A stretch of DNA of 64,000 nt, taken from the NCBI RefSeq assembly GCF_014202495.1, contig NZ_JACHHA010000003.1, forward strand, positions 62,001-126,000, written 5' to 3'. Shown piece after piece: positions 23,094-33,229 of this stretch (position 1 is its first letter; each line of letters starts with the position of its first letter). The notes beneath the pieces were generated by a model. The model had not been told where the DNA came from. It saw only the letters and a list, made by a program, of their open reading frames with translations, and did no database searches. This stretch comes from Cerasibacillus quisquiliarum. GTDB taxonomy: Bacteria; Bacillota; Bacilli; Bacillales; Amphibacillaceae. Position numbers and translations under genes: made by a program.

Positions 23094-23123
23094 TTGTTTT
23101 TATGTAAACATATCTCCTATAAT
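23094..23123 (+). promoter_or_regulatory. Sigma-A promoter upstream of remA
   Basis: TTGTTT (23094-23099) and a perfect TATAAT (23118-23123) with an 18-base spacer, immediately after the yloC stop. It would drive remA-gmk-rpoZ. Confidence 0.65.
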
Positions 23124-23203
23124 ATACGTACAAATCATTAAATGATTATTTATGTATGCAGAGATATCGTATCCAAGTACTGTCACCTAAAGGAGGGACA
23201 AGT

Positions 23204-23473
23204 TTGGGATTACATCTAATTAATATTGGTTTTGGTAATGTCGTCTCCGCTAATCGAATCATTACAATTGTTTCTCCAGAGTCGGCTCCTATTAAGCGAA
23301 TTATTCAAATAGCTAGAGAACGTGATAAATTGATTGATGCTACATATGGAAGACGTACAAGAGCCGTTATTATAACAGATAGTGACCACGTTGTTTTATC
23401 TGCCATACAACCAGAAACAGTTGGTCAACGTTTAGTCAATCATGATCATGATGAAGATCTCGATGAATCATGA
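23204..23473 (+). CDS. remA: RemA, extracellular matrix regulatory protein
   Basis: An 89-residue protein, identical in length to B. subtilis RemA, with [14 protein letters not shown] at the start and SPESAPIKR and [11 protein letters not shown] in the middle. RemA is a DNA-binding activator that forms ring-like oligomers and turns on biofilm matrix and osmoprotection operons in B. subtilis. The start is TTG at 23204, preceded by AAAGGAGGG; the upstream in-frame ATG at 23156 would add a 16-residue extension that spans the ribosome binding site. It lies directly upstream of gmk, the conserved arrangement. Confidence 0.95.
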   Translation: MGLHLINIGFGNVVSANRIITIVSPESAPIKRIIQIARERDKLIDATYGRRTRAVIITDSDHVVLSAIQPETVGQRLVNHDHDEDLDES

Positions 23474-23513
23474 AAATAAAATGAGATTATTAATGTGTAA
23501 GGAGGAGCCTCGG

Positions 23514-24128
23514 TTGAGCGAACAAAAAGGCATATTATTCATTTTATCCGGGCCTTCAGCTGTGGGGAAAGGCACAGTTCGAAAAGAGTTATTCAAGAGA
23601 AATCCAGATTTAGTGTTCTCGATTTCAGCAACAACACGAGATATCCGTCCAGGAGAAGTGGATGGAGTGGATTATTATTATAAAACAAGGGAAGAATTCG
23701 AAGAACTGATTAAGCAAGATAAGTTATTAGAATATGCTAAGTTTGTTAATAATTATTATGGGACGCCACGCCAATTTGTTGAAGAACAGTTAGACAAAGG
23801 GCGAGATGTTTTTTTAGAAATTGAAGTACAAGGTGCAATGCAAGTGAAGGATAATTTTCCAGAAGGTGTCTTTATATTTCTTTTACCACCAAGTCTTGAA
23901 GAATTGGAAAAACGCCTTTTTCATCGTGGAACAGAAACGCATGCTATGATGCAAGGACGCTTGAGAAAAGCTATAGAAGAGATTAAAATGATGGATCAAT
24001 ACGATTATCTGATCGAAAATGATGATGTGAAAAAAGCAGCCTCAAAGGTTGAATCTATTATTCAGTGTGAACATTTAAGAAGACATCGTACCGCTCACAT
24101 ATACAAAAAACGTTTGGAGGTAGAATAA
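23514..24128 (+). CDS. gmk: Guanylate kinase
   Basis: A 204-residue enzyme (the same length as in B. subtilis) that phosphorylates GMP to GDP. The P-loop GPSAVGKGT is at residues 13-21, and the GMP-binding region has SATTRDIRPGEVDGVDYY. The start is TTG at 23514, eight bases after GGAGG (23501-23505); the ATG codons from 23442 lie inside the remA coding region. The rpoZ start codon follows its stop directly. Confidence 0.96.
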   Translation: MSEQKGILFILSGPSAVGKGTVRKELFKRNPDLVFSISATTRDIRPGEVDGVDYYYKTREEFEELIKQDKLLEYAKFVNNYYGTPRQFVEEQLDKGRDVFLEIEVQGAMQVKDNFPEGVFIFLLPPSLEELEKRLFHRGTETHAMMQGRLRKAIEEIKMMDQYDYLIENDDVKKAASKVESIIQCEHLRRHRTAHIYKKRLEVE

Positions 24129-24326
24129 ATGTTATATCCATCTATTGATACATTATTAGAAAAAGTAAATACAAAATATTCACTTGTGACATTAGCTGCT
24201 AAACGTGCAAGACAACTTAAAGAATTGGATAATTTACAAATTGAAAATCCTAAATCAGTTAAGCTAGTAGGAAAAGCACTTGAAGAAATAGCAGCGGGAA
24301 AAATAACCTTAGAAGAAGACGAATAA
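24129..24326 (+). CDS. rpoZ: RNA polymerase omega subunit
   Basis: A 65-residue protein with the omega core [13 protein letters not shown]. Omega stabilises the beta-prime subunit and has a role in start-site selection. GGAGGTAGAATAA precedes the ATG, which abuts the gmk stop. The gene is followed by a terminator, closing the remA-gmk-rpoZ unit. Confidence 0.95.
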   Translation: MLYPSIDTLLEKVNTKYSLVTLAAKRARQLKELDNLQIENPKSVKLVGKALEEIAAGKITLEEDE

Positions 24327-24335
24327 GGAAATAGA

Positions 24336-24374
24336 AAAAGAGCCCTCACGAACGTTTCGCGGGGGCTTTTTCAT
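24336..24374 (+). terminator. Terminator after rpoZ
   Basis: AAAGAGCCCTC (24337-24347) pairs with GGGGGCTTTTT (24361-24371) over 11 bp including two wobble pairs. The 130 bases from here to coaBC show no clear promoter. Confidence 0.8.
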
Positions 24375-24506
24375 TATTTGTTACGTCTTAGCCAAGGAAA
24401 AAGCAACTCAAAGTATATTTCTTAGATGGTACAAACGGATGATTCATGATATAAATAAGATAGAATGAATGTCAGAAAAACAGTCATAAAGGTTGGGATA
24501 TTTATT

Positions 24507-25715
24507 ATGCTAACAGATAAGAAAATTGTTCTAGGTGTAACAGGAGGAATAGCTTCCTATAAAGCATGTGCCTTAACAAGTAAACTAACTCAAAAAGGCG
24601 CCCATGTTAAAGTGATCATGACAGAGAATGCGACTAAGTTTGTATCACCGTTAACATTTCAGGCATTGTCGAGAAATCCTGTATACGATGATACATTTGA
24701 TGAAAAAGACCCGAAAAAAATTGCCCATATCGATTTAGCAGATTGGGCTGATATGATCATCATCGCACCCGCAACTGCAAATATTTTAACTAAACTTGCA
24801 GTTGGAATAGCAGATGATATGTTAACAACAACATTATTAGCAACTAAAGCACCTGTTTACATCGCACCTGCTATGAACGTTCATATGTATGAACATCCAG
24901 CGATTGTAAAGCATATGAAGCAATTAGATCATTGGGGTTATCATTTTATTGAACCAGGGGCAGGTTATCTAGCCTGTGGTTGGGTCGGAAAAGGACGTTT
25001 AGAAGAGCCTGAAACGATTATAAATGTGATAGAATCCCATTTATTAGAAGAGCAAATATTAAAGGGAAAGAATGTTCTTATTTCTGCAGGGCCTACACGG
25101 GAAATCATTGATCCTGTTCGTTTTTTATCAAACCGTTCCAGTGGTAAGATGGGCTTTGCTTTGGCTGAAGTAGCTGCTCATTTTGGAGCAAATGTCACAT
25201 TAATAGCTGGTCCAGTTCATGAGCATATTCAGCATCCTAATATTCATCGAATTGATGTTGTATCAGCAGAAGATATGTATCACGCGATGCACAAATATTA
25301 TCCAACTCAAGATATTGTCATTAAAGCAGCAGCAGTTGCCGATTATCGTCCTAAAGTTGTACATAAACAAAAAATGAAGAAACAAGAAGGTGAACTCGTC
25401 CTAGAGATGGTGAGAACACAAGATATATTACAATCACTTGGAGAGAAAAAGCAACAGCAATTTTTAGTTGGTTTTGCTGCAGAAACGACGAATGTTATAG
25501 AAAATGGTTTAAAGAAATTAAAAGCAAAAAATTTAGACGCCATTGTTGTTAATGATGTTTCGGAACAAGGGGCAGGATTTGCTAGTGATACAAACAAAGT
25601 GACATATATTAATCGTGATGAACATTTAGAGAAAATTCCCTTAGCATCTAAACGAGAGATTGCGAAAGAAATTTTACGCCGTATTAGCCGTGATTTAGAG
25701 GATGAATTCAAGTGA
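24507..25715 (+). CDS. coaBC: Bifunctional phosphopantothenoylcysteine decarboxylase / phosphopantothenate-cysteine ligase
   Basis: A 402-residue fusion protein of CoA synthesis. The N-terminal CoaC half is an FMN flavoprotein with GVTGGIASYKA, a catalytic histidine at H74 (KIAHIDLADW), PAMN and the LACGWVGKGR substrate clamp. The C-terminal CoaB half (from about 190) has SAGPTREIIDPVRF, NRSSGKMG and the KAAAVADY lysine. The start at 24507 is chosen by homology (MLTDKKIVLG); its ribosome binding site is weak. It overlaps priA by 4 bp (GTGA). Confidence 0.95.
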   Translation: MLTDKKIVLGVTGGIASYKACALTSKLTQKGAHVKVIMTENATKFVSPLTFQALSRNPVYDDTFDEKDPKKIAHIDLADWADMIIIAPATANILTKLAVGIADDMLTTTLLATKAPVYIAPAMNVHMYEHPAIVKHMKQLDHWGYHFIEPGAGYLACGWVGKGRLEEPETIINVIESHLLEEQILKGKNVLISAGPTREIIDPVRFLSNRSSGKMGFALAEVAAHFGANVTLIAGPVHEHIQHPNIHRIDVVSAEDMYHAMHKYYPTQDIVIKAAAVADYRPKVVHKQKMKKQEGELVLEMVRTQDILQSLGEKKQQQFLVGFAAETTNVIENGLKKLKAKNLDAIVVNDVSEQGAGFASDTNKVTYINRDEHLEKIPLASKREIAKEILRRISRDLEDEFK

Positions 25716-28120
25716 TAATAGCTCAAGTTATCGTCGATGTACCAGCCAAACAAGTGAATCAAACATTTGATTATTTGGTACCAGATAAGTTTCATGATAT
25801 TTTAGAAATTGGCATGCGCGTCATTGTTCCATTTGGTCCACGTAAAGTTATGGGGTTTGTAATCAATATTACAAATGACTCTAAGTTTAAACGGTTAAGG
25901 AAAATTATTGATGTGCTCGATTTGACACCTGTCTTAACAGATGAAATGATTGAACTTGGAAAATGGGTAGCAGAACATACGCTAAGCTACTATATTACAG
26001 CATATCAAGCGATGCTTCCTCAGGTTTTAAAAGCAGCATATAAAAAAGAAATCGTTCGCCTAACTGAAGATGAACTGATTCCAGAATTAGAAGTTTTATT
26101 TGCTGGTCGGGATGTCATCAATTTTGATGAAATAACTAAAGCAAATATACCTTACCGTCTTGTTCAAAAAGCAATTCAAGCAGGTGATATTTATATCAAT
26201 TATATCGTTCAATCAAAAGCAACGAAAAAATATATTACAATGGTACGACCGATATTAGAAGATTATCAGTTAATGGAAGCATTAGAGGATTTGCCGAAAA
26301 ATGCAAAAAAACAGCGTGTCATTATAGAGCATTTCATTAATCAATCAGAACCATTAAGTCAAAAAGAGCTTATTAAACGTTATTCAACAAGTTATTCGAC
26401 GATAAAGCAATTGAAACAAAAAGGGCTTATCGAGACGTACCAACAAGAGATATACCGTCATCCGTATGATGATAAAGCGTTTACGAAAACATACCCGCTT
26501 CCACTGACAGAACAACAAAAAAAAGCTATTCAACCGATTAAACAAATCATTCATAAGGAAGAACATAAAGTGGTTTTATTACATGGTGTAACAGGGAGTG
26601 GTAAAACCGAAATTTATTTACAAGCCATTCAAGATGTACTGAATAACGGAAAAGAAGCAATTGTATTAGTTCCCGAGATTTCCCTTACTCCACAGATGGT
26701 CAAGCGTTTTAAAGGCCGTTTTGGTGAAAGTGTCGCCGTGTTTCATAGTGCATTATCAGCTGGTGAGAAATATGATGAATGGAGAAAAATATACCGCGGA
26801 GAAGTGAAAGTTGTTGTAGGTGCTCGATCAGCAGTTTTTGCTCCATTTGAAAATATTGGAATCATTATTATTGACGAAGAACATGAAGTAACCTACAAGC
26901 AGGAAGATCAACCGCGCTACCATGCGCGTGATGTTGCGATAGAAAGAGGACTTTATCATCAATGTCCAGTCATTTTGGGTAGTGCGACACCAACCTTGGA
27001 ATCGTATGCCCGAGCATTAAAAGGGGTTTATCAACTTGCAGTGTTAGATAAACGAACAAATAATCAAGCGATGCCTGAAGTTAAAATCGTAGATATGCGC
27101 CAAGAATTACACGCTGGCAATCGGACGATGTTTTCTCGTTTATTAAAATTAAAAATCGAAGAAGCGCTTAAAAGAAAGCAACAAATTATTTTATTATTAA
27201 ATCGGCGGGGTTTTTCGACATTTGTTATGTGCCGTGATTGTGGACAAGTTAACGAATGCCCACATTGTGATATTGCATTAACATATCATAAAAGTTCACA
27301 TCGATTAAAATGTCATTATTGTTCATATGAAGAACCGATGCCAATCGTCTGTCCTGCATGTCAGAGTGAATATATTCGCTACTTTGGTACGGGAACAGAA
27401 CGAGTCGAAGAAGCACTAACTAAACTTATTCCTGAAGCACGCATCATTCGGATGGATGTCGATACGACGAGAAGAAAAGGAGCCCATGAACGCTTGCTAG
27501 AACGTTTTAGAAACTATGAAGCTGATATATTGTTAGGAACACAGATGATAGCTAAAGGATTAGATTTTGAAAATGTTACTCTTGTAGGGGTATTAACAGC
27601 GGATTCTATGCTTCATTTACCTGATTTTCGTTCTTCAGAAAAAACATTTCAATTATTAACACAAGTAAGTGGGCGTGCAGGTAGACATGAATTACCAGGT
27701 GAAGTTATTATCCAAACATATACGCCTGAACATTATTCTATTCAACTAGCTAGTCAATATGATTATGTCCAATTTTTTAATATAGAAATGCGCTTGCGTC
27801 GACAATTTCAATATCCACCTTATGTCTTTATATCGCTTATTACTGTTTCACATCCAGATCATCTGACAGCGATTAACATAACTGAAGAGATTGTTCAATA
27901 TTTATCGAAACATTTAGCGCCACAAACATCTGTGTTAGGACCTACACCATCTCCGATTATGCGTATTAAAGATAGATATCGTTATCAGTGCATGATAAAA
28001 TACAAAAAAGAACGTCACTTAAAAGAAATCATTAATATGGCTATTCGCCCTTTTGAAGATCAGATGAATCAAGATGAGTTGCAGATTATTATAGACATGC
28101 AACCGTATCAATTTATGTAG
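25712..28120 (+). CDS. priA: Primosomal protein N' (replication restart helicase PriA)
   Basis: An 802-residue superfamily 2 DNA helicase that reloads the replicative helicase at stalled forks and recombination intermediates. The N-terminal DNA-binding region is followed by Walker A GVTGSGKT (292-299), DEEH in IIIDEEHE, an eight-cysteine zinc region ([13 protein letters not shown], then CHYC and CPAC), and helicase motifs V-VI ([15 protein letters not shown]). Length matches B. subtilis (805). The start is GTG at 25712, within the coaBC stop. In many Bacillales def follows; here fmt follows directly. Confidence 0.97.
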   Translation: MIIAQVIVDVPAKQVNQTFDYLVPDKFHDILEIGMRVIVPFGPRKVMGFVINITNDSKFKRLRKIIDVLDLTPVLTDEMIELGKWVAEHTLSYYITAYQAMLPQVLKAAYKKEIVRLTEDELIPELEVLFAGRDVINFDEITKANIPYRLVQKAIQAGDIYINYIVQSKATKKYITMVRPILEDYQLMEALEDLPKNAKKQRVIIEHFINQSEPLSQKELIKRYSTSYSTIKQLKQKGLIETYQQEIYRHPYDDKAFTKTYPLPLTEQQKKAIQPIKQIIHKEEHKVVLLHGVTGSGKTEIYLQAIQDVLNNGKEAIVLVPEISLTPQMVKRFKGRFGESVAVFHSALSAGEKYDEWRKIYRGEVKVVVGARSAVFAPFENIGIIIIDEEHEVTYKQEDQPRYHARDVAIERGLYHQCPVILGSATPTLESYARALKGVYQLAVLDKRTNNQAMPEVKIVDMRQELHAGNRTMFSRLLKLKIEEALKRKQQIILLLNRRGFSTFVMCRDCGQVNECPHCDIALTYHKSSHRLKCHYCSYEEPMPIVCPACQSEYIRYFGTGTERVEEALTKLIPEARIIRMDVDTTRRKGAHERLLERFRNYEADILLGTQMIAKGLDFENVTLVGVLTADSMLHLPDFRSSEKTFQLLTQVSGRAGRHELPGEVIIQTYTPEHYSIQLASQYDYVQFFNIEMRLRRQFQYPPYVFISLITVSHPDHLTAINITEEIVQYLSKHLAPQTSVLGPTPSPIMRIKDRYRYQCMIKYKKERHLKEIINMAIRPFEDQMNQDELQIIIDMQPYQFM

Positions 28121-28133
28121 AGGAATGATAATA

Positions 28134-29072
28134 ATGAAACGTATTGTATTTATGGGAACGCCTGATTTTTCAGTGCCAATTTTACAAGCTCTTACTGAAT
28201 CGGATTATGAAATGGCTCTCGTTGTGACACAGCCAGACAGACCAGTAGGAAGAAAAAGAGTAATGACACCACCACCCGTAAAGGTAGCAGCTGAACAATT
28301 AAACATTCCAGTCTTTCAACCTGAAAAACTTCGTGAACATTATCAAGTAATATTAGATTATAAACCCGATATTATAATAACGGCTGCTTATGGACAACTT
28401 CTACCTAATGAATTATTAGAAGCACCGGAATTTGGTTGTATTAATGTTCATGCATCATTATTACCTGAATTACGCGGGGGAGCTCCAATACATTATGCCA
28501 TTATACAAGGAAAAGAAGAAACAGGCGTGACGATTATGTATATGGCAGAGAAGTTAGATGCTGGTGATATCATTTCCCAGCGTCGTATTCCGATTGAACA
28601 TGATGAACATGCAGGTTCCTTGCATGATAAATTATCTGAACTAGGGAAAGATTTATTGCTAGATACATTACCTGATATATTTGAAGGTAAGATTAAAGCC
28701 ATTCCACAAGATGAAACGAAAGCTACATTTGCGTCGAATATTACTCGTCGTGATGAAAAAATTGACTGGAGTAAATCTCATATTGAAGTCTATAATCAAA
28801 TTCGTGGACTAAATCCTTGGCCAGTAGCATTTACTACATTTAATAATAAGACGGTGAAAATTTGGTGGGCAGAGTTAGATGAAAAAACATACGATTGTCA
28901 TCCCGGCGAAATAGTAGATGTTGTTAATGAAGAAGCTATTGTTGTTTGTTGTGGTAACCAGAAAGCAGTTCGTATAACAGAAATACAACCAGCAGGAAAA
29001 AAAAGAATGACTGTGAAAGCATTTTTATTAGGATATCGTGATGAAATTGAGGTAGGTAAAAAAATGGGGTGA
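28134..29072 (+). CDS. fmt: Methionyl-tRNA formyltransferase
   Basis: A 312-residue enzyme that formylates Met-tRNAi using 10-formyl-[13 protein letters not shown] begins the N-terminal domain, the catalytic N-H-D set is in INVHASLLP and KLDAGD, and the C-terminal OB-like tRNA-binding domain has NPWPVAFT and IRGLNPWP. The start at 28134 is nine bases downstream of AGAGGA; the ATG at 28125 abuts it. The partner deformylase gene def, usually immediately upstream, is missing here. Confidence 0.96.
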   Translation: MKRIVFMGTPDFSVPILQALTESDYEMALVVTQPDRPVGRKRVMTPPPVKVAAEQLNIPVFQPEKLREHYQVILDYKPDIIITAAYGQLLPNELLEAPEFGCINVHASLLPELRGGAPIHYAIIQGKEETGVTIMYMAEKLDAGDIISQRRIPIEHDEHAGSLHDKLSELGKDLLLDTLPDIFEGKIKAIPQDETKATFASNITRRDEKIDWSKSHIEVYNQIRGLNPWPVAFTTFNNKTVKIWWAELDEKTYDCHPGEIVDVVNEEAIVVCCGNQKAVRITEIQPAGKKRMTVKAFLLGYRDEIEVGKKMG

Positions 29073-29078
29073 ATCTTC

Positions 29079-30428
29079 TTGCAGAAATATGTACTTAGAG
29101 AGACGATGCTTGAACTATTGATTCGAATCGAAAAGGATAAAGGCTTTAGCCATTTACTTATTGATCGAGCGATGAAAGACACCGACTTTTCATTAGCGGA
29201 TCGTTCTTTGCTAACAGAAGTTGTATATGGTACGATTCAACGAAAGCTCACATTGAATTATTACTTAAATTATTATATTGACCATAACAAAAAAGTAACG
29301 CCCTGGGTGAGAACATTACTTCAAATGTCACTATACCAAATGATATATTTAGACCGTGTGCCTACATATGCAATTATCCATGAAGCAGTCGAAATCGCTA
29401 AAAAGAGAGGGCATAAAGGAATCGCTTCTTTTGTTAATGGAGTGTTGCGTGAAATACAACGACAAGGGGTACCAGATACGGATTTAATTGAAGGAGATGT
29501 AAAACGTCTTTCAATTAAAACAAGTCATCCTGAATGGCTTATAAAGCATTGGATTCATCACTACGGCTTGGAACAAACAAAAAAGATGTGCGAAGCGAAT
29601 CTCGTTCACCAGCCCATATCAGTTAGAGTTCAACCTTTACTCATTTCACGAGATGAAGCGATGAGAACGTTACGAGAAGAAGGCTATATTGTAAAACCTT
29701 CTCTTTTTTCACCCCAAGGTATTCTTATTTTAGAAGGCAATATTTTAAAATCAACGTTATTTAAGAAAAATCAAGTGACAATTCAAGATCAAAGTTCTAT
29801 GCTCGTTGGTGAAATGATGAACGTAGAGCCAGGTATGACAGTATTAGATACTTGTAGTGCACCCGGTGGAAAAGTCACACATATAGCAGAAAAAATGGCA
29901 AATAAAGGGAAAATATACGCCCATGATTTACATGCAAAAAAGATTCAAATGATTAATAAAAAGGCAAGTAACCTTCAATTGAACGTGATTCAGGCAACTA
30001 AACATGATGCCCGCTCACTGCGACAACGTTATGAAGATAGCACATTCGATCGTATATTAGTTGATGCTCCGTGTTCAGGGTTAGGCGTTATACGGAATAA
30101 GCCAGAGATAAAGTATCACAAAAATCTCTCAGATATAAGACGATTATCTGACATACAACTTGCAATTCTTACAGAAGTAGCTCCCTTACTTAAAAAGAAC
30201 GGGTTATTAGTTTACAGTACATGTACTGTAGAACCAACAGAAAATGAAGATGTAGTTAAGAGATTTCTTGAAAAACACGATATGTATAAAGTTGATCAAT
30301 TATTTTTTAATCAATTACCAGATCAATTACGACATTCACCAGGTATAAGTCCGTACGGGTTACAATTATTTCCGCAAACTTATAATACGGATGGTTTCTT
30401 TTTAACTCGGTTGATAAAATATAAATAG
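29079..30428 (+). CDS. rsmB: 16S rRNA (cytosine-967 C5)-methyltransferase
   Basis: A 449-residue enzyme. The N-terminal NusB-like RNA-binding domain (about 1-135) is followed by a Rossmann SAM-dependent m5C methyltransferase with DTCSAPGGKVTH, VDAPCSGLGV and the second catalytic cysteine in YSTCTVEPTENE. It is predicted to methylate C967 (E. coli numbering) of 16S rRNA. The start is TTG at 29079, seven bases after GGGGTGA, which overlaps the fmt stop. Length matches B. subtilis RsmB. Confidence 0.95.
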   Translation: MQKYVLRETMLELLIRIEKDKGFSHLLIDRAMKDTDFSLADRSLLTEVVYGTIQRKLTLNYYLNYYIDHNKKVTPWVRTLLQMSLYQMIYLDRVPTYAIIHEAVEIAKKRGHKGIASFVNGVLREIQRQGVPDTDLIEGDVKRLSIKTSHPEWLIKHWIHHYGLEQTKKMCEANLVHQPISVRVQPLLISRDEAMRTLREEGYIVKPSLFSPQGILILEGNILKSTLFKKNQVTIQDQSSMLVGEMMNVEPGMTVLDTCSAPGGKVTHIAEKMANKGKIYAHDLHAKKIQMINKKASNLQLNVIQATKHDARSLRQRYEDSTFDRILVDAPCSGLGVIRNKPEIKYHKNLSDIRRLSDIQLAILTEVAPLLKKNGLLVYSTCTVEPTENEDVVKRFLEKHDMYKVDQLFFNQLPDQLRHSPGISPYGLQLFPQTYNTDGFFLTRLIKYK

Positions 30429-30469
30429 TATGAATGATTTTTATTCGTTCAATAAAGAGGTGTTGTGCG

Positions 30470-31231
30470 ATGGACGGGGTTTTTTATACAGATCGTGGTA
30501 AAGTTCGCCCACATAATGAAGATTCTGGGGGGCTTTATCAAAATCAGTCTGGTCAATATCTTGCTGTAATAGCTGATGGGATGGGTGGACATCAAGCAGG
30601 AGATGTAGCAAGTAATATGGCCACACAAAAGTTTGAAGAAAAATGGCAAGCATGTGAAAAAATCACTTCACCTGAACAAGCTGAAAAGTGGCTTGTCCAA
30701 ATGTTAGATGATATTAATACATTAATTTACAACATGGCACAAGATAATGCCGAGTGTAAGGGGATGGGAACAACAATCGTCATTACTTTGTTTTCTGAAG
30801 ACTTTTTAACCGTTGCCCATATAGGTGATAGTCGTTGTTATAAATATCAAAATGGCATATTAACACAAATTACAGATGACCATTCACTCGTTAACGAGCT
30901 TGTCCGTTCTGGAGAAATTTCTAAAAAGGATGCCCAGCACCATCCGCAAAAAAATGTTGTTCTAAAAGCATTGGGAACACAACCAAAAGTAGAAGCGGAT
31001 GTCCGTTCATTAAGCTGGGATAAAGATGCTGTTGTTTTACTTTGTTCGGATGGTTTAACTGACAAAGTAGATGATGATGATTTGAAGTATCACCTAAGCC
31101 AGGATGCCGATATATCTATGATTGGTCAGCGATTAATTGATTTAGCAAATGACCGAGGTGGAGAAGATAATGTTTCACTTGTTTTAATGAAACATCCAAT
31201 CCACTCTGAGAAAGGTGAGTCAACATGTTAA
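30470..31231 (+). CDS. prpC: PrpC, PP2C-type serine/threonine protein phosphatase
   Basis: A 253-residue Mn2+-dependent phosphatase. The metal-binding motifs are DGMGGHQAGD, GDSRCY, DGLTDKV and GGEDN. It reverses PrkC phosphorylation of targets such as elongation factors. The start at 30470 has AGAGGTG eight bases upstream; the earlier in-frame ATG at 30434 lies in front of that site. It overlaps prkC by 7 bp. Confidence 0.96.
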   Translation: MDGVFYTDRGKVRPHNEDSGGLYQNQSGQYLAVIADGMGGHQAGDVASNMATQKFEEKWQACEKITSPEQAEKWLVQMLDDINTLIYNMAQDNAECKGMGTTIVITLFSEDFLTVAHIGDSRCYKYQNGILTQITDDHSLVNELVRSGEISKKDAQHHPQKNVVLKALGTQPKVEADVRSLSWDKDAVVLLCSDGLTDKVDDDDLKYHLSQDADISMIGQRLIDLANDRGGEDNVSLVLMKHPIHSEKGESTC

Positions 31232-33216
31232 AAGGTCATATATTAGATGACCGTTATCAAATCATAGAAATGATCGGTGGCGGTGGCATGGCTAATGTTT
31301 ATTTGGCAAAAGATTTAATACTGAATCGCCAAGTCGCAATAAAGATGCTACGGATGGAGTTTGCTAATGATGAGGAATTTATTGCTCGCTTCGATCGGGA
31401 AGCTCAGTCGGCAACAAGCTTATCCCATCCTAATATTGTTAATATTTATGATGTCGGCGATGAAGAACATCTATTATATATGGTAATGGAATATGTTGAT
31501 GGAATGACATTGAAAGAATATATACATCGTTTCAGTCCACTCCCTATGCAAGATGTAGTAGATATTATGAAACAGATAACATCTGCTATACACCATGCTC
31601 ACGAACATAATATTATTCATAGAGATATTAAACCACAAAACATTTTAATTGATCAAAATGGAAAAGTAAAAGTGACAGATTTCGGAATAGCGATTGCACT
31701 TAGTTCAACAGCGTTAACACAAACAAATTCGATATTAGGTTCTGTTCATTATTTATCACCTGAACAAGCACGTGGCGGTTTAGCAACAAAGAAGTCTGAT
31801 ATATATTCACTAGGAATTGTTTTTTTTGAATTGTTAACAGGTCGATTACCTTTTTCAGGACATTCACCAGTGTCTATTGCGCTAAAGCATTTGCAAAATA
31901 ATACACCATCTGTTAGAAGGTATCAGTCTGATATACCTCAAAGTATTGAAAATATTGTTTTACGGGCTACAGCAAAAGATCCATTTCATCGCTTTCAATC
32001 AGTAAGTGACATGTATCATAGTTTAGAAACAGCTCTCGATCCTAATCGTGTAAATGAACCGAAGTATAGCCCGCCAGAAGAAGTCGGAGAAGAAACAAAA
32101 GCGATTCCAATTATTACAAATCTAGAAGACTCTGATATATCGAATCATGATGAAACAATTGTTCATCGTCCGAATGAGAAGACGATAAATGTGTCAACTA
32201 ATCAAAATCAGAATGTAAAAAAACCAAAAAAGACGAAGAAGAAAAAATGGCGTCGGATATTACTTATTACTTTTATTTTAATCGCATCTGGATTAGCTGC
32301 ATTATTTATTATCCCCGGTATTTTCCAACCGAAAGATGTCGTTATTCCAGATGTTATTGGAATGACTTATGAGGAAGCTGTCAAAGAGCTTGAAAAGGTT
32401 AATTTAGAAGCAGAAAAAGAAGATACGCATTCTGAAGAAGTAGAGGAAGGATTAGTCGTTAAAACGAATCCGAATGTTGGTCGTACAGCTAAAGAAAAAT
32501 CGACTGTTACAGTGCTTGTTAGTGTAGGTAAAGAAAAATTTAAAATGGAAGACTATGTAGGGAAGGATTTTGACCAAGTTAAACGTTTACTTGAAGAAAA
32601 AGGCTATGAAGATGTCATCGCTTATGAAAAACATTCAGATAACCCCGTAGGTGAAATACTAAGCCAAATACAACCAACACCTGATACGGAAGTCATTCCG
32701 AGCGAAACAAAAGTTATTTTTGAAATTAGTAATGGGCCTGAATTAATTACCTTAAATAATTTAAAGGGCATGACTTTAGAACAAGCAAAATCTTACCTAG
32801 AGGACAATGGCTTAAAAATGAACAAGAAAGAAGAACATTCGGAAGCTGTTTCAAAAGGTCATGTCATTAGACATAGTCCGGACTCCGGTGCGTCCTTAAA
32901 TAAAGAGGCCACAGTTGATGTATATGTTTCAATCGGACCCGAAGAAAAACCACCTGCTTCTCAAGAGGTAACTTTTACCGTACCATATACTGAAAAAGAT
33001 GATAATAATGATGATGAGAAACGAAAAGAACAAACGGTAAAAATTTATATAAAAGATTTAGAACATCAAATATCAAAAGTATATAAGGAAGATAAGATTA
33101 CAACCGATACGGAATATACGATTACATTACTGATTGCCCCTGGCACATTTGGTGAATATAAAGTTGTCCGTGACGATGAATTAATCATTGAAAAAACCGT
33201 AGCTTACCAAGATTAA
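31225..33216 (+). CDS. prkC: PrkC, PASTA-domain serine/threonine kinase
   Basis: A 663-residue Hanks-type membrane kinase. The cytosolic kinase domain has the glycine loop GGGGMANVY (18-26), K40, HRDIKPQN (H132-D134) and DFG. A juxtamembrane K/R-rich linker leads to one transmembrane helix (about 345-366). Outside are three PASTA repeats (about 372-438, 440-507, 508-575) and a final beta-rich domain. PrkC senses muropeptides, promotes spore germination and stress survival in B. subtilis. It is slightly longer than the B. subtilis protein (648). Confidence 0.96.
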   Translation: MLKGHILDDRYQIIEMIGGGGMANVYLAKDLILNRQVAIKMLRMEFANDEEFIARFDREAQSATSLSHPNIVNIYDVGDEEHLLYMVMEYVDGMTLKEYIHRFSPLPMQDVVDIMKQITSAIHHAHEHNIIHRDIKPQNILIDQNGKVKVTDFGIAIALSSTALTQTNSILGSVHYLSPEQARGGLATKKSDIYSLGIVFFELLTGRLPFSGHSPVSIALKHLQNNTPSVRRYQSDIPQSIENIVLRATAKDPFHRFQSVSDMYHSLETALDPNRVNEPKYSPPEEVGEETKAIPIITNLEDSDISNHDETIVHRPNEKTINVSTNQNQNVKKPKKTKKKKWRRILLITFILIASGLAALFIIPGIFQPKDVVIPDVIGMTYEEAVKELEKVNLEAEKEDTHSEEVEEGLVVKTNPNVGRTAKEKSTVTVLVSVGKEKFKMEDYVGKDFDQVKRLLEEKGYEDVIAYEKHSDNPVGEILSQIQPTPDTEVIPSETKVIFEISNGPELITLNNLKGMTLEQAKSYLEDNGLKMNKKEEHSEAVSKGHVIRHSPDSGASLNKEATVDVYVSIGPEEKPPASQEVTFTVPYTEKDDNNDDEKRKEQTVKIYIKDLEHQISKVYKEDKITTDTEYTITLLIAPGTFGEYKVVRDDELIIEKTVAYQD

Positions 33217-33229
33217 AGAGGGTGAATAA

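Noticed and set aside
25343..25795. A 150-residue minus-strand frame across the coaBC-priA junction
   Set aside because: It is antisense to two conserved genes and shows no domain or start signal.
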